From Bacteroidota bacterium (GTDB lineage: Bacteria > Bacteroidota > Bacteroidia > Chitinophagales > Chitinophagaceae): a DNA stretch of 64,000 nucleotides. Shown here piece by piece: positions 1 through 8,687 of this stretch. The translations under genes and the position numbers were made by a program. Numbering within the stretch: position 1 is the stretch's first letter; each line of letters opens with the position of its first letter. The notes beneath the pieces were generated by a model, which saw only the letters and a program-made list of their open reading frames with translations, searched no databases and had not been told where the DNA came from. The stretch covers positions 23,016 through 87,015 of the forward strand of contig JABDAN010000005.1 in NCBI GenBank assembly GCA_013289175.1, given 5' to 3'.

Positions 1-870
1 ATTTCTTTTTACCCGAATCAACGCTACAGACTGCACATTGTAACGTCTAATGGGAGGGATTATTTATCTGAATATTCGCAAGTAAACATAACCCCTGCGA
101 TCGATTCTGTAAACTGGTCGTCCGATGGAAATCAGGTCTCCATTTTCGTTAGCACCCACGATGGTCAAAACCTGACCAAATATTACCAATGGCAGTTTGA
201 AGAAACCTGGCAGTATACCGCTTTTTACCAATCCCAGCTTCTTTATAAAGACAGTATGGTCATCGTCCGGCCAGACAGTCTGCAGATTTTTAATTGCTGG
301 AGGTCTGACTATTCCCAAACCATATCCATTGCCTCTACCCAGAATTTGACACAGGACCTGATCACTCGGTTTCCGTTGACTTCTGTTTCAATTCTATCGA
401 CGGATAAATTCGTCGTCAGGTACAGCATATTGGTAAAACAATATGCCCTTAGCGAGGAGTGGTACGAATGGAACGAAAAGATTAAAAAGAATACTGAACA
501 ACTCGGAACCATTTTTGATCCACAGCCTTCGGGAACAGGTGGCAATATTCATTGCACGACGGATTCTACGGAAGCGGTTATCGGATTTGTAGGTTGCACC
601 ACCGAAACGGATAAAAGAATATTCATTGATCATTTAGAAGTTCCTGGAAGTTATCCTCACGGTTATCCGGTGTCCTGCGGACTGGATACCATTCTGACCG
701 CTTCTGGACCGGGTTATCTAACATCCATCCTTTCCAATACCGCCCACATACCGGTTAACTACGTGTACAGTCCGTACGGTAATCTCATTGGTATTACTTA
801 TTCAGATATTCCATGCGCCGATTGCAATTCACAGGGAGGTAGCTCCATAAAACCTGATTTCTGGCAGTGA
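1..870 (+). CDS. DUF4249-like lipoprotein, C-terminal part (5' end outside window)
   Basis: Frame 1 is open from base 1 to the stop at 868-870; sequence style (CWRSDYS, IPCADCNSQGGSSIKPDFW C-terminus) resembles DUF4249 proteins; followed by an MG2/plug-type protein. Confidence 0.7.
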   Translation: MSFYPNQRYRLHIVTSNGRDYLSEYSQVNITPAIDSVNWSSDGNQVSIFVSTHDGQNLTKYYQWQFEETWQYTAFYQSQLLYKDSMVIVRPDSLQIFNCWRSDYSQTISIASTQNLTQDLITRFPLTSVSILSTDKFVVRYSILVKQYALSEEWYEWNEKIKKNTEQLGTIFDPQPSGTGGNIHCTTDSTEAVIGFVGCTTETDKRIFIDHLEVPGSYPHGYPVSCGLDTILTASGPGYLTSILSNTAHIPVNYVYSPYGNLIGITYSDIPCADCNSQGGSSIKPDFWQ

Positions 871-891
871 CCTGTCAGCCTTTGGAAAACA

Positions 892-3291
892 ATGAAAAAG
901 CATCTTAGCATATTAGAATGTGGAAACTCTTTCAGAATCTTTTTTTTTCTGACTCCTCTGCTGTTTGTCAATTTGTTTACCGGTCTTGGCCAGGCCAATT
1001 CAGTCGATTCTGTCGTCCCGGCTGCATTTAACCGGTACAAAGCGGCCTATATCCAGGAGAAACTGTTCGCACATACCGACAAAGGCATGTATACGACGGG
1101 CGAGATTTGTTGGTTTCGGTTGTACTATGTAAACGCAGTTTTCGGCGGACCGGAATCACTGAGCAAGATCGCCTATGTGGAACTTCTTGATAAAAATAAC
1201 CTGAATGTATTGCAGGAAAAAATATCCTTGAAGCCAAAGGAGGCAGCGGGATCCATGGTGATACCGGTAGGCCTTCCATCGGGCGTCTACCGGTTCCGGG
1301 CCTATACCAGCTGGATGAAAAATTTCGAACCGGAATATTTTTTTGAAAAACCCCTCCGGATCATCAATCCGCGGGATTTGTCCAGGGATAGTGCGGCATC
1401 TAAATCCATGCGTTATGATATTCAGTTTTTTCCGGAAGGTGGAAACCTCGTGCAAAATCTTAACGCGAAGGTCGCTTTCCGCATCGTAGATGAATACGGG
1501 AAAGGAATGGATTGTTCCGGCGAATTATTGAACTCGACGGGAGATACGATCCTTCACTTCCGGCCGCTGCACTTTGGGCTAGGCAGTTTTCACTTCACTC
1601 CTTTGGAAGGCCAGCATTATAAGGCGGTGATCCGCTTTCAAAATGGAGATCGGGCCGTTCAGCAATTGCCCGATGCTTATCCCACAGGATACAGCATGCA
1701 TGTCTTCAAATCGGAGGAAGGCCCAATAGCCGTTGAGATACAGGTTTCTCCCGATCTGGACGGACAGCATGTTTATTTATTTGTGCATGGTAGTCAGGCG
1801 AACCTGCCTGTGAAAAGAGAAATAACTCTTAAGCAAAAAGCCGTTTTCTTTATTAAACCGGAAGAACTCGAAGATGGAATTTCCCGGTTCACGCTTTTCG
1901 ATAAAAACAGTCAGCCGGTTTGTGAACGATTATATTTTAAGTATCCGGAAAAAAAATTACAGATTGAGACAGAGATCAATATGGAATATGGGATACGGAA
2001 AAAAATTGATTTACATCTTTCGGCCAGGGATGCTACTGGAAATCCGGTAGATGCGGATATGTCGATGGCTGTATACCTGCTGGATTCCCTGCAGGAGGTG
2101 GATCCCACGGATATTCGATATTATTTATACCTGGAATCGGAGCTGGGGGCAATTGAAAACCCTTCCTTTTATTTTGATTCGACCCTTGCAAGGGAGGAGG
2201 ACATGAACAATCTTTTGATGACCCATGGATGGAGACGTTTTAAATGGAAGAATCTGTTAAATCCATCCCCCATGGACTTTGAATTCCCTCCGGAAATGTT
2301 TGGGCATATTTTTCATGGAAAACTGATAGGGGGGAAGGGGATGCCAGTGAGCCGTATAGCCACGTATTTATCGGTCCCTTCAACGAGAACACAATTCAGA
2401 ACGACTTACAGCGATGAAGAGGGAAATATAAAATTCGAATTGCCGGATTTTTATGGATCGGAAGAAATTGTAGTACAGACCGGACCAGGATCCGACAGCA
2501 GCCTGCATATTGAAATGACATCTCCTTTTTCTCAGAAATTTTCTAACAGTGTCCTGCCAGAATATATCGCGCCGGATAAAAATTCCAGGTCCCTATTATA
2601 CCGTTCGGTGCGAGGTCAGGTGCAACGTGTGTACGATGGGCAGCAGCTCAACCGATTTAGCCAACAGATGGTCGATACCAATAGTTTTTATGTAGTACCG
2701 GATGAAAGTTATTTGCTGGATAACTATACCCGTTTTCTGACTATGGAAGAAGTATTGCGGGAATATGTTCAGTTCGCCAGCGTGTCAAAGAAAAATGATA
2801 AATTCCAATTGATCTTGGCCGACAAACCCCGGGTAAATGCTTTTCATGAACCACCATTGATTTTAATTGACGGCGTTCCTTTTTTCGATGCGGATAAATT
2901 GTTTCACCAGGATCCCAAAATGATCAAACGCATCGAACTCGTGAACCGCCAGTATGCGCTGGGCAATATGACTTTCGAAGGCATTGTGAATGTAACGACC
3001 TACCAGGGTGATCTAAATGGGATTGTCATGGATCCCCACGCCACCATATTAGAGTATCCGGGTATGCAGGAGGAAAGAGAGTTTTTTTCGCCTGTATATG
3101 ATACAGAGGATCAGATCAACAGCCGGATGCCAGACTTCCGGACCCTGCTTAGCTGGGCGCCTCAAATGAAACCCGGCACATTCAGCTTTTATACCTCCGA
3201 TCTGCCAGGGAAATACGTTCTCGTTGTGCAAGGGCTCACAAAACAGGGCGTGCCCGGTGGGAATATGGTATATTTTAACGTAGTAAAGTAG
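892..3291 (+). CDS. Large secreted MG2-like protein with C-terminal TonB-plug-like segment
   Basis: 799 aa ORF; 'FAHTDKGMYTTGEICWFRLY' MG2-like start and 'LILIDGVPFF..IKRIELVNR' plug-like segment. Confidence 0.75.
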   Translation: MKKHLSILECGNSFRIFFFLTPLLFVNLFTGLGQANSVDSVVPAAFNRYKAAYIQEKLFAHTDKGMYTTGEICWFRLYYVNAVFGGPESLSKIAYVELLDKNNLNVLQEKISLKPKEAAGSMVIPVGLPSGVYRFRAYTSWMKNFEPEYFFEKPLRIINPRDLSRDSAASKSMRYDIQFFPEGGNLVQNLNAKVAFRIVDEYGKGMDCSGELLNSTGDTILHFRPLHFGLGSFHFTPLEGQHYKAVIRFQNGDRAVQQLPDAYPTGYSMHVFKSEEGPIAVEIQVSPDLDGQHVYLFVHGSQANLPVKREITLKQKAVFFIKPEELEDGISRFTLFDKNSQPVCERLYFKYPEKKLQIETEINMEYGIRKKIDLHLSARDATGNPVDADMSMAVYLLDSLQEVDPTDIRYYLYLESELGAIENPSFYFDSTLAREEDMNNLLMTHGWRRFKWKNLLNPSPMDFEFPPEMFGHIFHGKLIGGKGMPVSRIATYLSVPSTRTQFRTTYSDEEGNIKFELPDFYGSEEIVVQTGPGSDSSLHIEMTSPFSQKFSNSVLPEYIAPDKNSRSLLYRSVRGQVQRVYDGQQLNRFSQQMVDTNSFYVVPDESYLLDNYTRFLTMEEVLREYVQFASVSKKNDKFQLILADKPRVNAFHEPPLILIDGVPFFDADKLFHQDPKMIKRIELVNRQYALGNMTFEGIVNVTTYQGDLNGIVMDPHATILEYPGMQEEREFFSPVYDTEDQINSRMPDFRTLLSWAPQMKPGTFSFYTSDLPGKYVLVVQGLTKQGVPGGNMVYFNVVK

Positions 3292-3331
3292 ATGTATAAC
3301 TTTGGGCGGTTGGAGGCGGGACAATATAAAA

Positions 3332-3353
3332 CCCCCCGACTTTCATCGGGGGG
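3332..3353 (-). terminator. Rho-independent terminator downstream of tRNA-Leu(GAG)
   Basis: ccccccga-ctttca-tcgggggg perfect 8-bp stem, followed on the minus strand by TTTTAT. Confidence 0.8.
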
Positions 3354-3358
3354 TCAGG

Positions 3359-3442
3359 TGCGGAAGAGGAGATTCGAACTCCCACGCCAGTTACGGCGCT
3401 ACCACCTCAAAGTAGTGCGTCTACCAGTTTCGCCACCTCCGC
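3359..3442 (-). tRNA. tRNA-Leu (anticodon GAG)
   Basis: Minus strand GCGGAGG...CTTTGAGGT...GGGAGTTCGAATCTCCT-CTTCCGC-A; acceptor and T stems pair, long variable arm. Confidence 0.95.
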
Positions 3443-3523
3443 GCTTCAAAACTTTAAAATGGACTGCAAAAATAGCTTTTCCCCGCTAGATTTCCATTCA
3501 CGGGTCCCCAAATTTCTCTGTCC

Positions 3524-4666
3524 TCAAATTTTGGGAAGAATGATCCGGAACGTAGTTCCCTTTCCGATATCTGACTGTTTTACATAGAGTTCTCCTTTGT
3601 GATAGGTTTCCATGATCCGTTTGGAAAGAGAAAGTCCAAGTCCCCAGCCCCGTTTTTTTGTAGTGAACCCAGGGTCAAAAACCCGGCGCACATTGGCTGG
3701 AGTGATTCCTTTTCCTGAATCCGTCAGGTCGATAATTACTTGTTCGGATTCATCTTTTATTTTTACTTCGATGGTTCCTTTTCCTTCCATGGCGTCCAAA
3801 GCATTTTTCAGCAGGTTTTCAATTACCCAGTCAAACAGCGGCGGAGAAATATGACCTTCGATGTGTTCCTGGCCGTTGGTCTCGAACTTGAACTGCACTT
3901 TGGAAGTGGTACGTCTTCGCATATAATCGAGCATCTGCTGAATCTGCAAGATCAGGTCAGATTTCTCCAGGTGTGGGATGCTGCCTATTTTACTAAATCT
4001 GTCTGAGACCAGTTTAAGCCTGTCTACATCCTTTTGCAATTCGGCAACCGTTTCAACAGGCAGCCCCTGTTCCTTGAGCATTTCTATCCAGCCCTGAAGG
4101 GAAGAGAGCGGAGTACCGAGTTGATGTGCCGTTTCTTTGGCCATACCGGCCCAGACCTGATTTTGGGTAGCCCGGTTATGGGAAGTGATGGAATAGACAA
4201 TAAAAAAAATCAGGACGGCGACCAGCAGCAATTGAATGATCGGAAAGTAACGCACCTGATCGAGCAGGGCCGTATGTCCGTAATAATAGCGGTTGGCGGT
4301 ATAGGGTGAATCACTCCATTTGATCTCCAGCGGCGGATTTTGAGAACGAAAAACAACCAGTTGTTTGGCAAGATAATTTTTGTCGTTGGCAATTTGCAGG
4401 GAATCGAGATTGAAAAAACTGGTTATGCTATCGTTCTCGTTGGTTTCGATGATTGGGATGGAATGCTGCTCATTACGGATTAAGTTTGGAAGCGTCAGGT
4501 CAGGATTCAATATGGCTTTGCTTGCAGCCAACCATTGTTCAATTTTTTGTTGTTCTTCCCTTCGGATTTTTTGGGCCAGGTATTGCGAATAGAAAATGGT
4601 TCCGCAAACAATGGCAATTCCCAGCAGGGCCAGGAGCCAGCGCCAGTTAAAACGAAATCCGATCAT
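3524..4666 (-). CDS. Membrane sensor histidine kinase
   Basis: KETAHQLGTPLSSLQGW H-box, NLLKNALDAM N-box, DSGKGI, GWGLGLSLSKRI G-box; start chosen at MIGFRFNWRW inside ORF 3524..4723. Confidence 0.9.
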   Translation of the reverse strand: MIGFRFNWRWLLALLGIAIVCGTIFYSQYLAQKIRREEQQKIEQWLAASKAILNPDLTLPNLIRNEQHSIPIIETNENDSITSFFNLDSLQIANDKNYLAKQLVVFRSQNPPLEIKWSDSPYTANRYYYGHTALLDQVRYFPIIQLLLVAVLIFFIVYSITSHNRATQNQVWAGMAKETAHQLGTPLSSLQGWIEMLKEQGLPVETVAELQKDVDRLKLVSDRFSKIGSIPHLEKSDLILQIQQMLDYMRRRTTSKVQFKFETNGQEHIEGHISPPLFDWVIENLLKNALDAMEGKGTIEVKIKDESEQVIIDLTDSGKGITPANVRRVFDPGFTTKKRGWGLGLSLSKRIMETYHKGELYVKQSDIGKGTTFRIILPKI

Positions 4667-4708
4667 GCCGCTAAAGTAGGCAAAGCACCTGAAATCATAA
4701 TTCACGGA

Positions 4709-5791
4709 ATGTTTACAGGCCAAAGCCTTATTTTTGGCCCTCCTTTTTTATTTCCAAAGAATATAAGTTTGGCCAAAGTATCAGTAGTCATTATTAATTA
4801 CAACGGGCGGAAATACCTGGAGCAGTTTCTGCCTTCCATATTGGCCAGTACCTATCCAGACATGGAATTGGTTGTGGCCGACAACGCATCTGCTGATGAT
4901 TCTCTTCAGTATTTAGCATCCACTTATCCTGCCATCCGGGTTATCACACTAACACGCAACTATGGATATGCCGGCGGTTATAATGAAGCCTTAAAACAGG
5001 TGGATTCTGACTATTATGTTTTGCTGAATTCGGACGTGGAAGTAAGTCCCGGGTGGATCGAACCGGTCATCGAACTGATGGAGAGCGATCATCATATCGG
5101 CGCCTGTCAACCGAAAATTCTAAGTTATCACCAAAAAGATCATTTCGAATATGCCGGGGCCGCAGGTGGCTGGCTAGATGCCCTGGGGTATCCTTTTGCA
5201 CGTGGGCGCATCTTTGATATCTGCGAAGTTGACCAAGGTCAATACAATGAAACCGCCAAAATCTTCTGGGCCAGCGGAGCTGCCTTATTTGTCCGCGCCA
5301 AATTGTTTCATCAGGCTAAGGGTTTGGATACCTACTTTTTTGCCCACATGGAGGAAATTGATTTCTGCTGGCGTCTGCAACTACTCGGATATAGTATTTA
5401 TGCCTGTCCGACTTCCGTAGTCTATCATGTAGGCGGTGGGACCCTTCCCAAAGGAAACGAAAGAAAAGTGTTTCTAAACTTCAGAAACAATATGATTATG
5501 CTGGCTAAAAACCTGCCCCTTCGTGAATCGCTGTGGAAGATCCCCTTGAGGATTTTTATGGACTTTGTTTCCGCCTTTAAATCACTGTTTGCTGGCCAGC
5601 TGGTGTATTTTATGGCGGTCGGGGAGGCTCACCTGGCTTTCTTTAAATGGATGTTTTTTAAGCAGAAAAAAAGTGTTTTTCCCGATCAGCGCAAGGCAGT
5701 TTTGGCGGGCTGGTATCCCCACAGTGTAGCCTGGAAGCATTTTGTAGAAGGCAGGGAAAGATTTGATGAAATTGTGGGCGACAAAAGATGA
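4709..5791 (+). CDS. Glycosyltransferase family 2
   Basis: VSVVIINYNGRKYLEQFLPSILAS..VVADNASADDS..LLNSDVEV; start uncertain (ATG 4709 or a nearby TTG). Confidence 0.9.
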   Translation: MFTGQSLIFGPPFLFPKNISLAKVSVVIINYNGRKYLEQFLPSILASTYPDMELVVADNASADDSLQYLASTYPAIRVITLTRNYGYAGGYNEALKQVDSDYYVLLNSDVEVSPGWIEPVIELMESDHHIGACQPKILSYHQKDHFEYAGAAGGWLDALGYPFARGRIFDICEVDQGQYNETAKIFWASGAALFVRAKLFHQAKGLDTYFFAHMEEIDFCWRLQLLGYSIYACPTSVVYHVGGGTLPKGNERKVFLNFRNNMIMLAKNLPLRESLWKIPLRIFMDFVSAFKSLFAGQLVYFMAVGEAHLAFFKWMFFKQKKSVFPDQRKAVLAGWYPHSVAWKHFVEGRERFDEIVGDKR

Positions 5792-5838
5792 TTTTTTAAC
5801 AGATTCTGCTATTTTTGCGCTGTAAATAACTGATTCTT

Positions 5839-6051
5839 ATGCACGAAGAAATAGAAGAGCACAAAAACCCTCAATTGAAGGATATCGCCTATAACTGGGT
5901 TGATTCTTCGGTTTTTCTATTTTACCTGGAAGTATTTTGCATTATTGCGATGTTGCTGGGTGGAAGTTATGGGCTTTATAGCCACCGCTATAAGGGCAAG
6001 CCTGTCGTAGAAATTCCGGCCAATACCCAGTATACACCGGAATACAAGTAA
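5839..6051 (+). CDS. Small single-TM protein, unknown
   Basis: 70 aa ORF with one hydrophobic helix and a TATTTTTG box at 5810-5817 upstream. Confidence 0.65.
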   Translation: MHEEIEEHKNPQLKDIAYNWVDSSVFLFYLEVFCIIAMLLGGSYGLYSHRYKGKPVVEIPANTQYTPEYK

Positions 6052-6083
6052 CAACGAAATTTTATTGGGAGTCCGGGAATCAG

Positions 6084-6091
6084 TATTTTTG
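6084..6091 (+). promoter_or_regulatory. Putative Bacteroidota -7 box (TATTTTTG) upstream of tRNA-Gly
   Basis: TATTTTTG matches TAnnTTTG; a TTG lies at 6065-6067 with 16 nt between (short for the consensus). Confidence 0.5.
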
Positions 6092-6124
6092 CCGCCCTCT
6101 ATAGTTCTTTTAGTGGTTAGATTA

Positions 6125-6197
<73 letters not shown>

Positions 6198-6201
6198 CAG
6201 T

Positions 6202-6237
6202 TCCTTCCCGTTTCAGGCGGGAGGGATTTTTTTTTGG
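6202..6237 (+). terminator. Hairpin plus T-tract between tRNA-Gly and tRNA-Leu
   Basis: CCTTCCCG-TTTCAGG-CGGGAGGG then ATTTTTTTTT. Confidence 0.7.
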
Positions 6238-6240
6238 TTG

Positions 6241-6326
6241 ACCCTGGTGGCGGAACAGGTAGACGCGCAGGACTTAAAATCCTGTCTGCAGAAATGCGGG
6301 TACGGGTTCGATTCCCGTCTGGGGTA
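6241..6326 (+). tRNA. tRNA-Leu (anticodon TAA)
   Basis: ACCCTGG...CTTAAAATCC...ACGGGTTCGATTCCCGT-CTGGGGT-A with long variable arm. Confidence 0.93.
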
Positions 6327-6332
6327 CTGATT

Positions 6333-6366
6333 ATCAAGAGTTTAAAACAGCTCTTGATTTTTTTTG
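6333..6366 (+). terminator. Terminator of tRNA-Leu(TAA)
   Basis: atcaagag...ctcttgat followed by a T-tract. Confidence 0.75.
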
Positions 6367-6518
6367 CCCTCGCTTTCCCGTCAATTTGCAAGTAAAGAGG
6401 CTATTTCTTCCTTAACTTATTTGATTTCCAATAAACCTTTAGGGAAGTAAAGAACTTATTAAACCAAGTTACGATATAAATTTTTAGCTCCAAATTCCTT
6501 GAACTAATTGGCAAACTT

Positions 6519-6697
6519 CTATTTTCGGAATTCCGAAAATCTAATACCAACGCTTATTTTATAACTCCCTAGCTTTTCCTTTTTTACAAATTCTAAAACC
6601 TCTGAACTATGAAAATTAACCCTGTCTCTCTGATTATGAAGCGGGAATCCTCTTTTCATCCAATCGGTTAAAGTAACTTCCGGATAATCATAATTAT
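6519..6697 (-). pseudogene. Fragment of excisionase/HTH_17-like DNA-binding protein
   Basis: Minus-strand frame NYDYPEVTLTDWMKRGFPLHNQRDRVNFHSSEVLEFVKKEKLGSYK..., matching the pattern L-x-x-W-x-x-x-G-x-P...R-x-x-F-x-x-x-E-V; no start codon; probable frameshifted continuation toward about 6400. Confidence 0.5.
6521..6540. repeat. Perfect 20-bp palindrome ATTTTCGGAATTCCGAAAAT
   Basis: Identical to its reverse complement. Confidence 0.9.
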
Positions 6698-6703
6698 TTC
6701 ATC

Positions 6704-7030
6704 CTACAAAAGTGAAATTTTCAAATCCTTATTTGATTCTTCCGGAACCGTTGGAAATATTACCACTTTTCCAAAGTGTTGGTGAATTGAATCCCGGCAG
6801 GTTTTTTTAAATTCTTCATTTTCTAATAGATATTTTGCAATAAAAAATAGATCAACAGTTTTTACAAGTACAATTTTTTCTCGCTCGGCCCCAGATTTAC
6901 ACTTAGCGGTAAAGTCTAATTTTCTGTTTTTGGGGTCGTCAAGTCTCTCTAAGCGTTACCAAACAATATTCCAAATGCTTTTTCCTCCACTTCATCCTTT
7001 GCGAGGTAATAGAGGTTTTGTTGACGTAAT
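6704..7030 (-). pseudogene. Decayed CDS with at least one frameshift (unknown family)
   Basis: Frame a: RQQNLYYLAKDEVEEKAFGILFGNA*; frame b: RLERLDDPKNRKLDFTAKCKSGAEREKIVLVKTVDLFFIAKYLLENEEFKKTCRDSIHQHFGKVVIFPTVPEESNKDLKISLL*; protein-like composition but no intact ORF. Confidence 0.6.
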
Positions 7031-7228
7031 TTAAAAAAAGGGAAGAGCCTAGTTTAGTACCTCATTGAAATATTTATCGATTGACCTTTATTTACATAAA
7101 TTTTTCGTTTCTTTTTCATGGTCATAATCTTCCCGGATTTGACAGGACAAATAAATTTCCAGTGTAAAAGATTAAGTTTTTTTATAATAGCACATTAGGA
7201 GATTGATCGGAATTTAACGGGTAAATTG

Positions 7229-8308
7229 CTAGTATGGGAGACCCGGTATTTTATTTAAATGGTAGGAAAAAAGAAAATGATCATATAGGACAAAAATATT
7301 GGTATCTGCTACGATAAATGACGTGATTTTCATGCCAAGATATTTTGGAATATAAAAACTCAATTTATATAAACCGGTTTTAACGTTGTACACATCAATT
7401 GTTGTCGATTTGTCAAAGATTTCTGTTTCTTCATTATTAGCTTTTAAAACAGAGTGAACAAATATTAATCCATTAGCTGTATAACACTGTTTATTGACAA
7501 AATGAGGTGGTTTATTCATGGTTAGGCTTGAATCAGATAGATAAGCCAAGCCAATTTTTGCCTGACTGGTTGTGTCAATTGTTTTATATGTAGCGATCAG
7601 ATTCAGCGACGAATCAAGAGAGAGAATGGAATTCCGGTAGAAATAAATATATATTATTGACCGAGTGTTATCATCGTAATTGATCATACCATCTGTTGAG
7701 AATATGCCATCCTGTTGTTTAATTAGATTATTTACACTTCTAATAAATTTTGGTGGATCCATATAAATTTTACCAAGTATATTTTGTTTTCTTTGGCGAT
7801 CGTAAGTTCTAATAATCAAGGAGTTTAGCGAAACCGGAATTGCCTGGTCAAATGAAAAACTAGAATCAATATGGTTGATGGTATAATCGGATAAATTTCC
7901 ACGCATGATTAAATGAGCAGAACCCTGAGTAATAAAGAAATGCGGTGGGATAACAGACACAGAAATATTGGCTTGAATCAATCTTGGTTTGACAGGTAGT
8001 TTAATAGAGTAGGTATGGGTATCTGTTAAATTATAGTCGACAGTAAATATTGAAGAGGGGTCATTGATCTTTGCCAAAAATATCTTTGATTCGCCCTTAC
8101 CAGCAAAATAGTAATTGCTTTCTGACAGGTCAATTATTTTTAACGGGGTTATCACGTGAGGAGGATAAAGTCTGATAAATCCATTTTTACGATTATTGAC
8201 TTGGCCAGAAAGTATATACAATAATAATATTGAAGCGACACTAGAAATAAAGCAAGTCGCTAATAACAATAATTTTTTTCTTTTATATGAATCTTTGTTC
8301 CCTTTCAA
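7229..8308 (-). CDS. N-terminally membrane-anchored propeller-like protein linked to MauE/DUF6520-type peptide
   Basis: Single N-terminal TM (KKLLLLATCFISSVASILLLYIL) then beta-rich repeats; the tracked ORF (to 8425) would overlap the peptide gene, so an in-frame TTG at 8308 is preferred. Confidence 0.6.
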   Translation of the reverse strand: MKGNKDSYKRKKLLLLATCFISSVASILLLYILSGQVNNRKNGFIRLYPPHVITPLKIIDLSESNYYFAGKGESKIFLAKINDPSSIFTVDYNLTDTHTYSIKLPVKPRLIQANISVSVIPPHFFITQGSAHLIMRGNLSDYTINHIDSSFSFDQAIPVSLNSLIIRTYDRQRKQNILGKIYMDPPKFIRSVNNLIKQQDGIFSTDGMINYDDNTRSIIYIYFYRNSILSLDSSLNLIATYKTIDTTSQAKIGLAYLSDSSLTMNKPPHFVNKQCYTANGLIFVHSVLKANNEETEIFDKSTTIDVYNVKTGLYKLSFYIPKYLGMKITSFIVADTNIFVLYDHFLFSYHLNKIPGLPY

Positions 8309-8325
8309 TTTGTAAAAATAAAAAT

Positions 8326-8353
8326 CATGTTGACAAAGATTTTTGTCAACATG
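8326..8353 (-). terminator. Intergenic hairpin (terminator/attenuator) between peptide and propeller genes
   Basis: catgttgacaaa-gatt-tttgtcaacatg, perfect 12-bp stem; minus-strand 3' flank ATTTTTATTTTT; begins about 10 nt after the peptide stop codon. Confidence 0.75.
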
Positions 8354-8363
8354 ATCGCAAAAT

Positions 8364-8597
8364 TCAAGGTTTGTACGTATCTGCAGATGTACACGCCATG
8401 TCACCATAATAAATGACGCCTCCAACCGAGCAAATAGCTGACCCTCCAGAACATTTCAAGGGTCTTGTCGTTTGATGACAATAGGGAGAACTAATAAATG
8501 CTGCAGGTTCGAATTTCGAATCAACAGGTTTGGTTTTCAAAGCGCCAATAACGGGCACCACGAAGGCGAGTAATACTACACTGTTTCTTACTTTCAT
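8364..8597 (-). CDS. DUF6520-like short secreted Cys-containing peptide
   Basis: 77 aa; signal-like MKVRNSVVLLAFVVPVIGAL; mature part SPYCHQTTRPLKCSGGSAICSVGGVIYYGDMACTS with 4 Cys. Confidence 0.7.
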   Translation of the reverse strand: MKVRNSVVLLAFVVPVIGALKTKPVDSKFEPAAFISSPYCHQTTRPLKCSGGSAICSVGGVIYYGDMACTSADTYKP

Positions 8598-8687
8598 ACC
8601 AAATATGCTTTTATAATCTTAAAAAGCAATAAACTTTAATTTAGGCCTACTCTATTTCAGGTTTTCGGCATACCCTGGTTAAAGAAT

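Noticed and set aside
892-3291. TonB-plug-like segment as evidence of a broken TonB receptor
   Set aside because: MG2-type secreted proteins with C-terminal plug-like segments are a recurring intact family; the ORF is complete.
8309-8425. N-terminal extension of ORF 7229..8425
   Set aside because: It would overlap the peptide gene and run through the 8326-8353 hairpin; MEASFIMVTWRVHLQIRTNLEFC... is not signal- or TM-like, so the TTG at 8308 is preferred.
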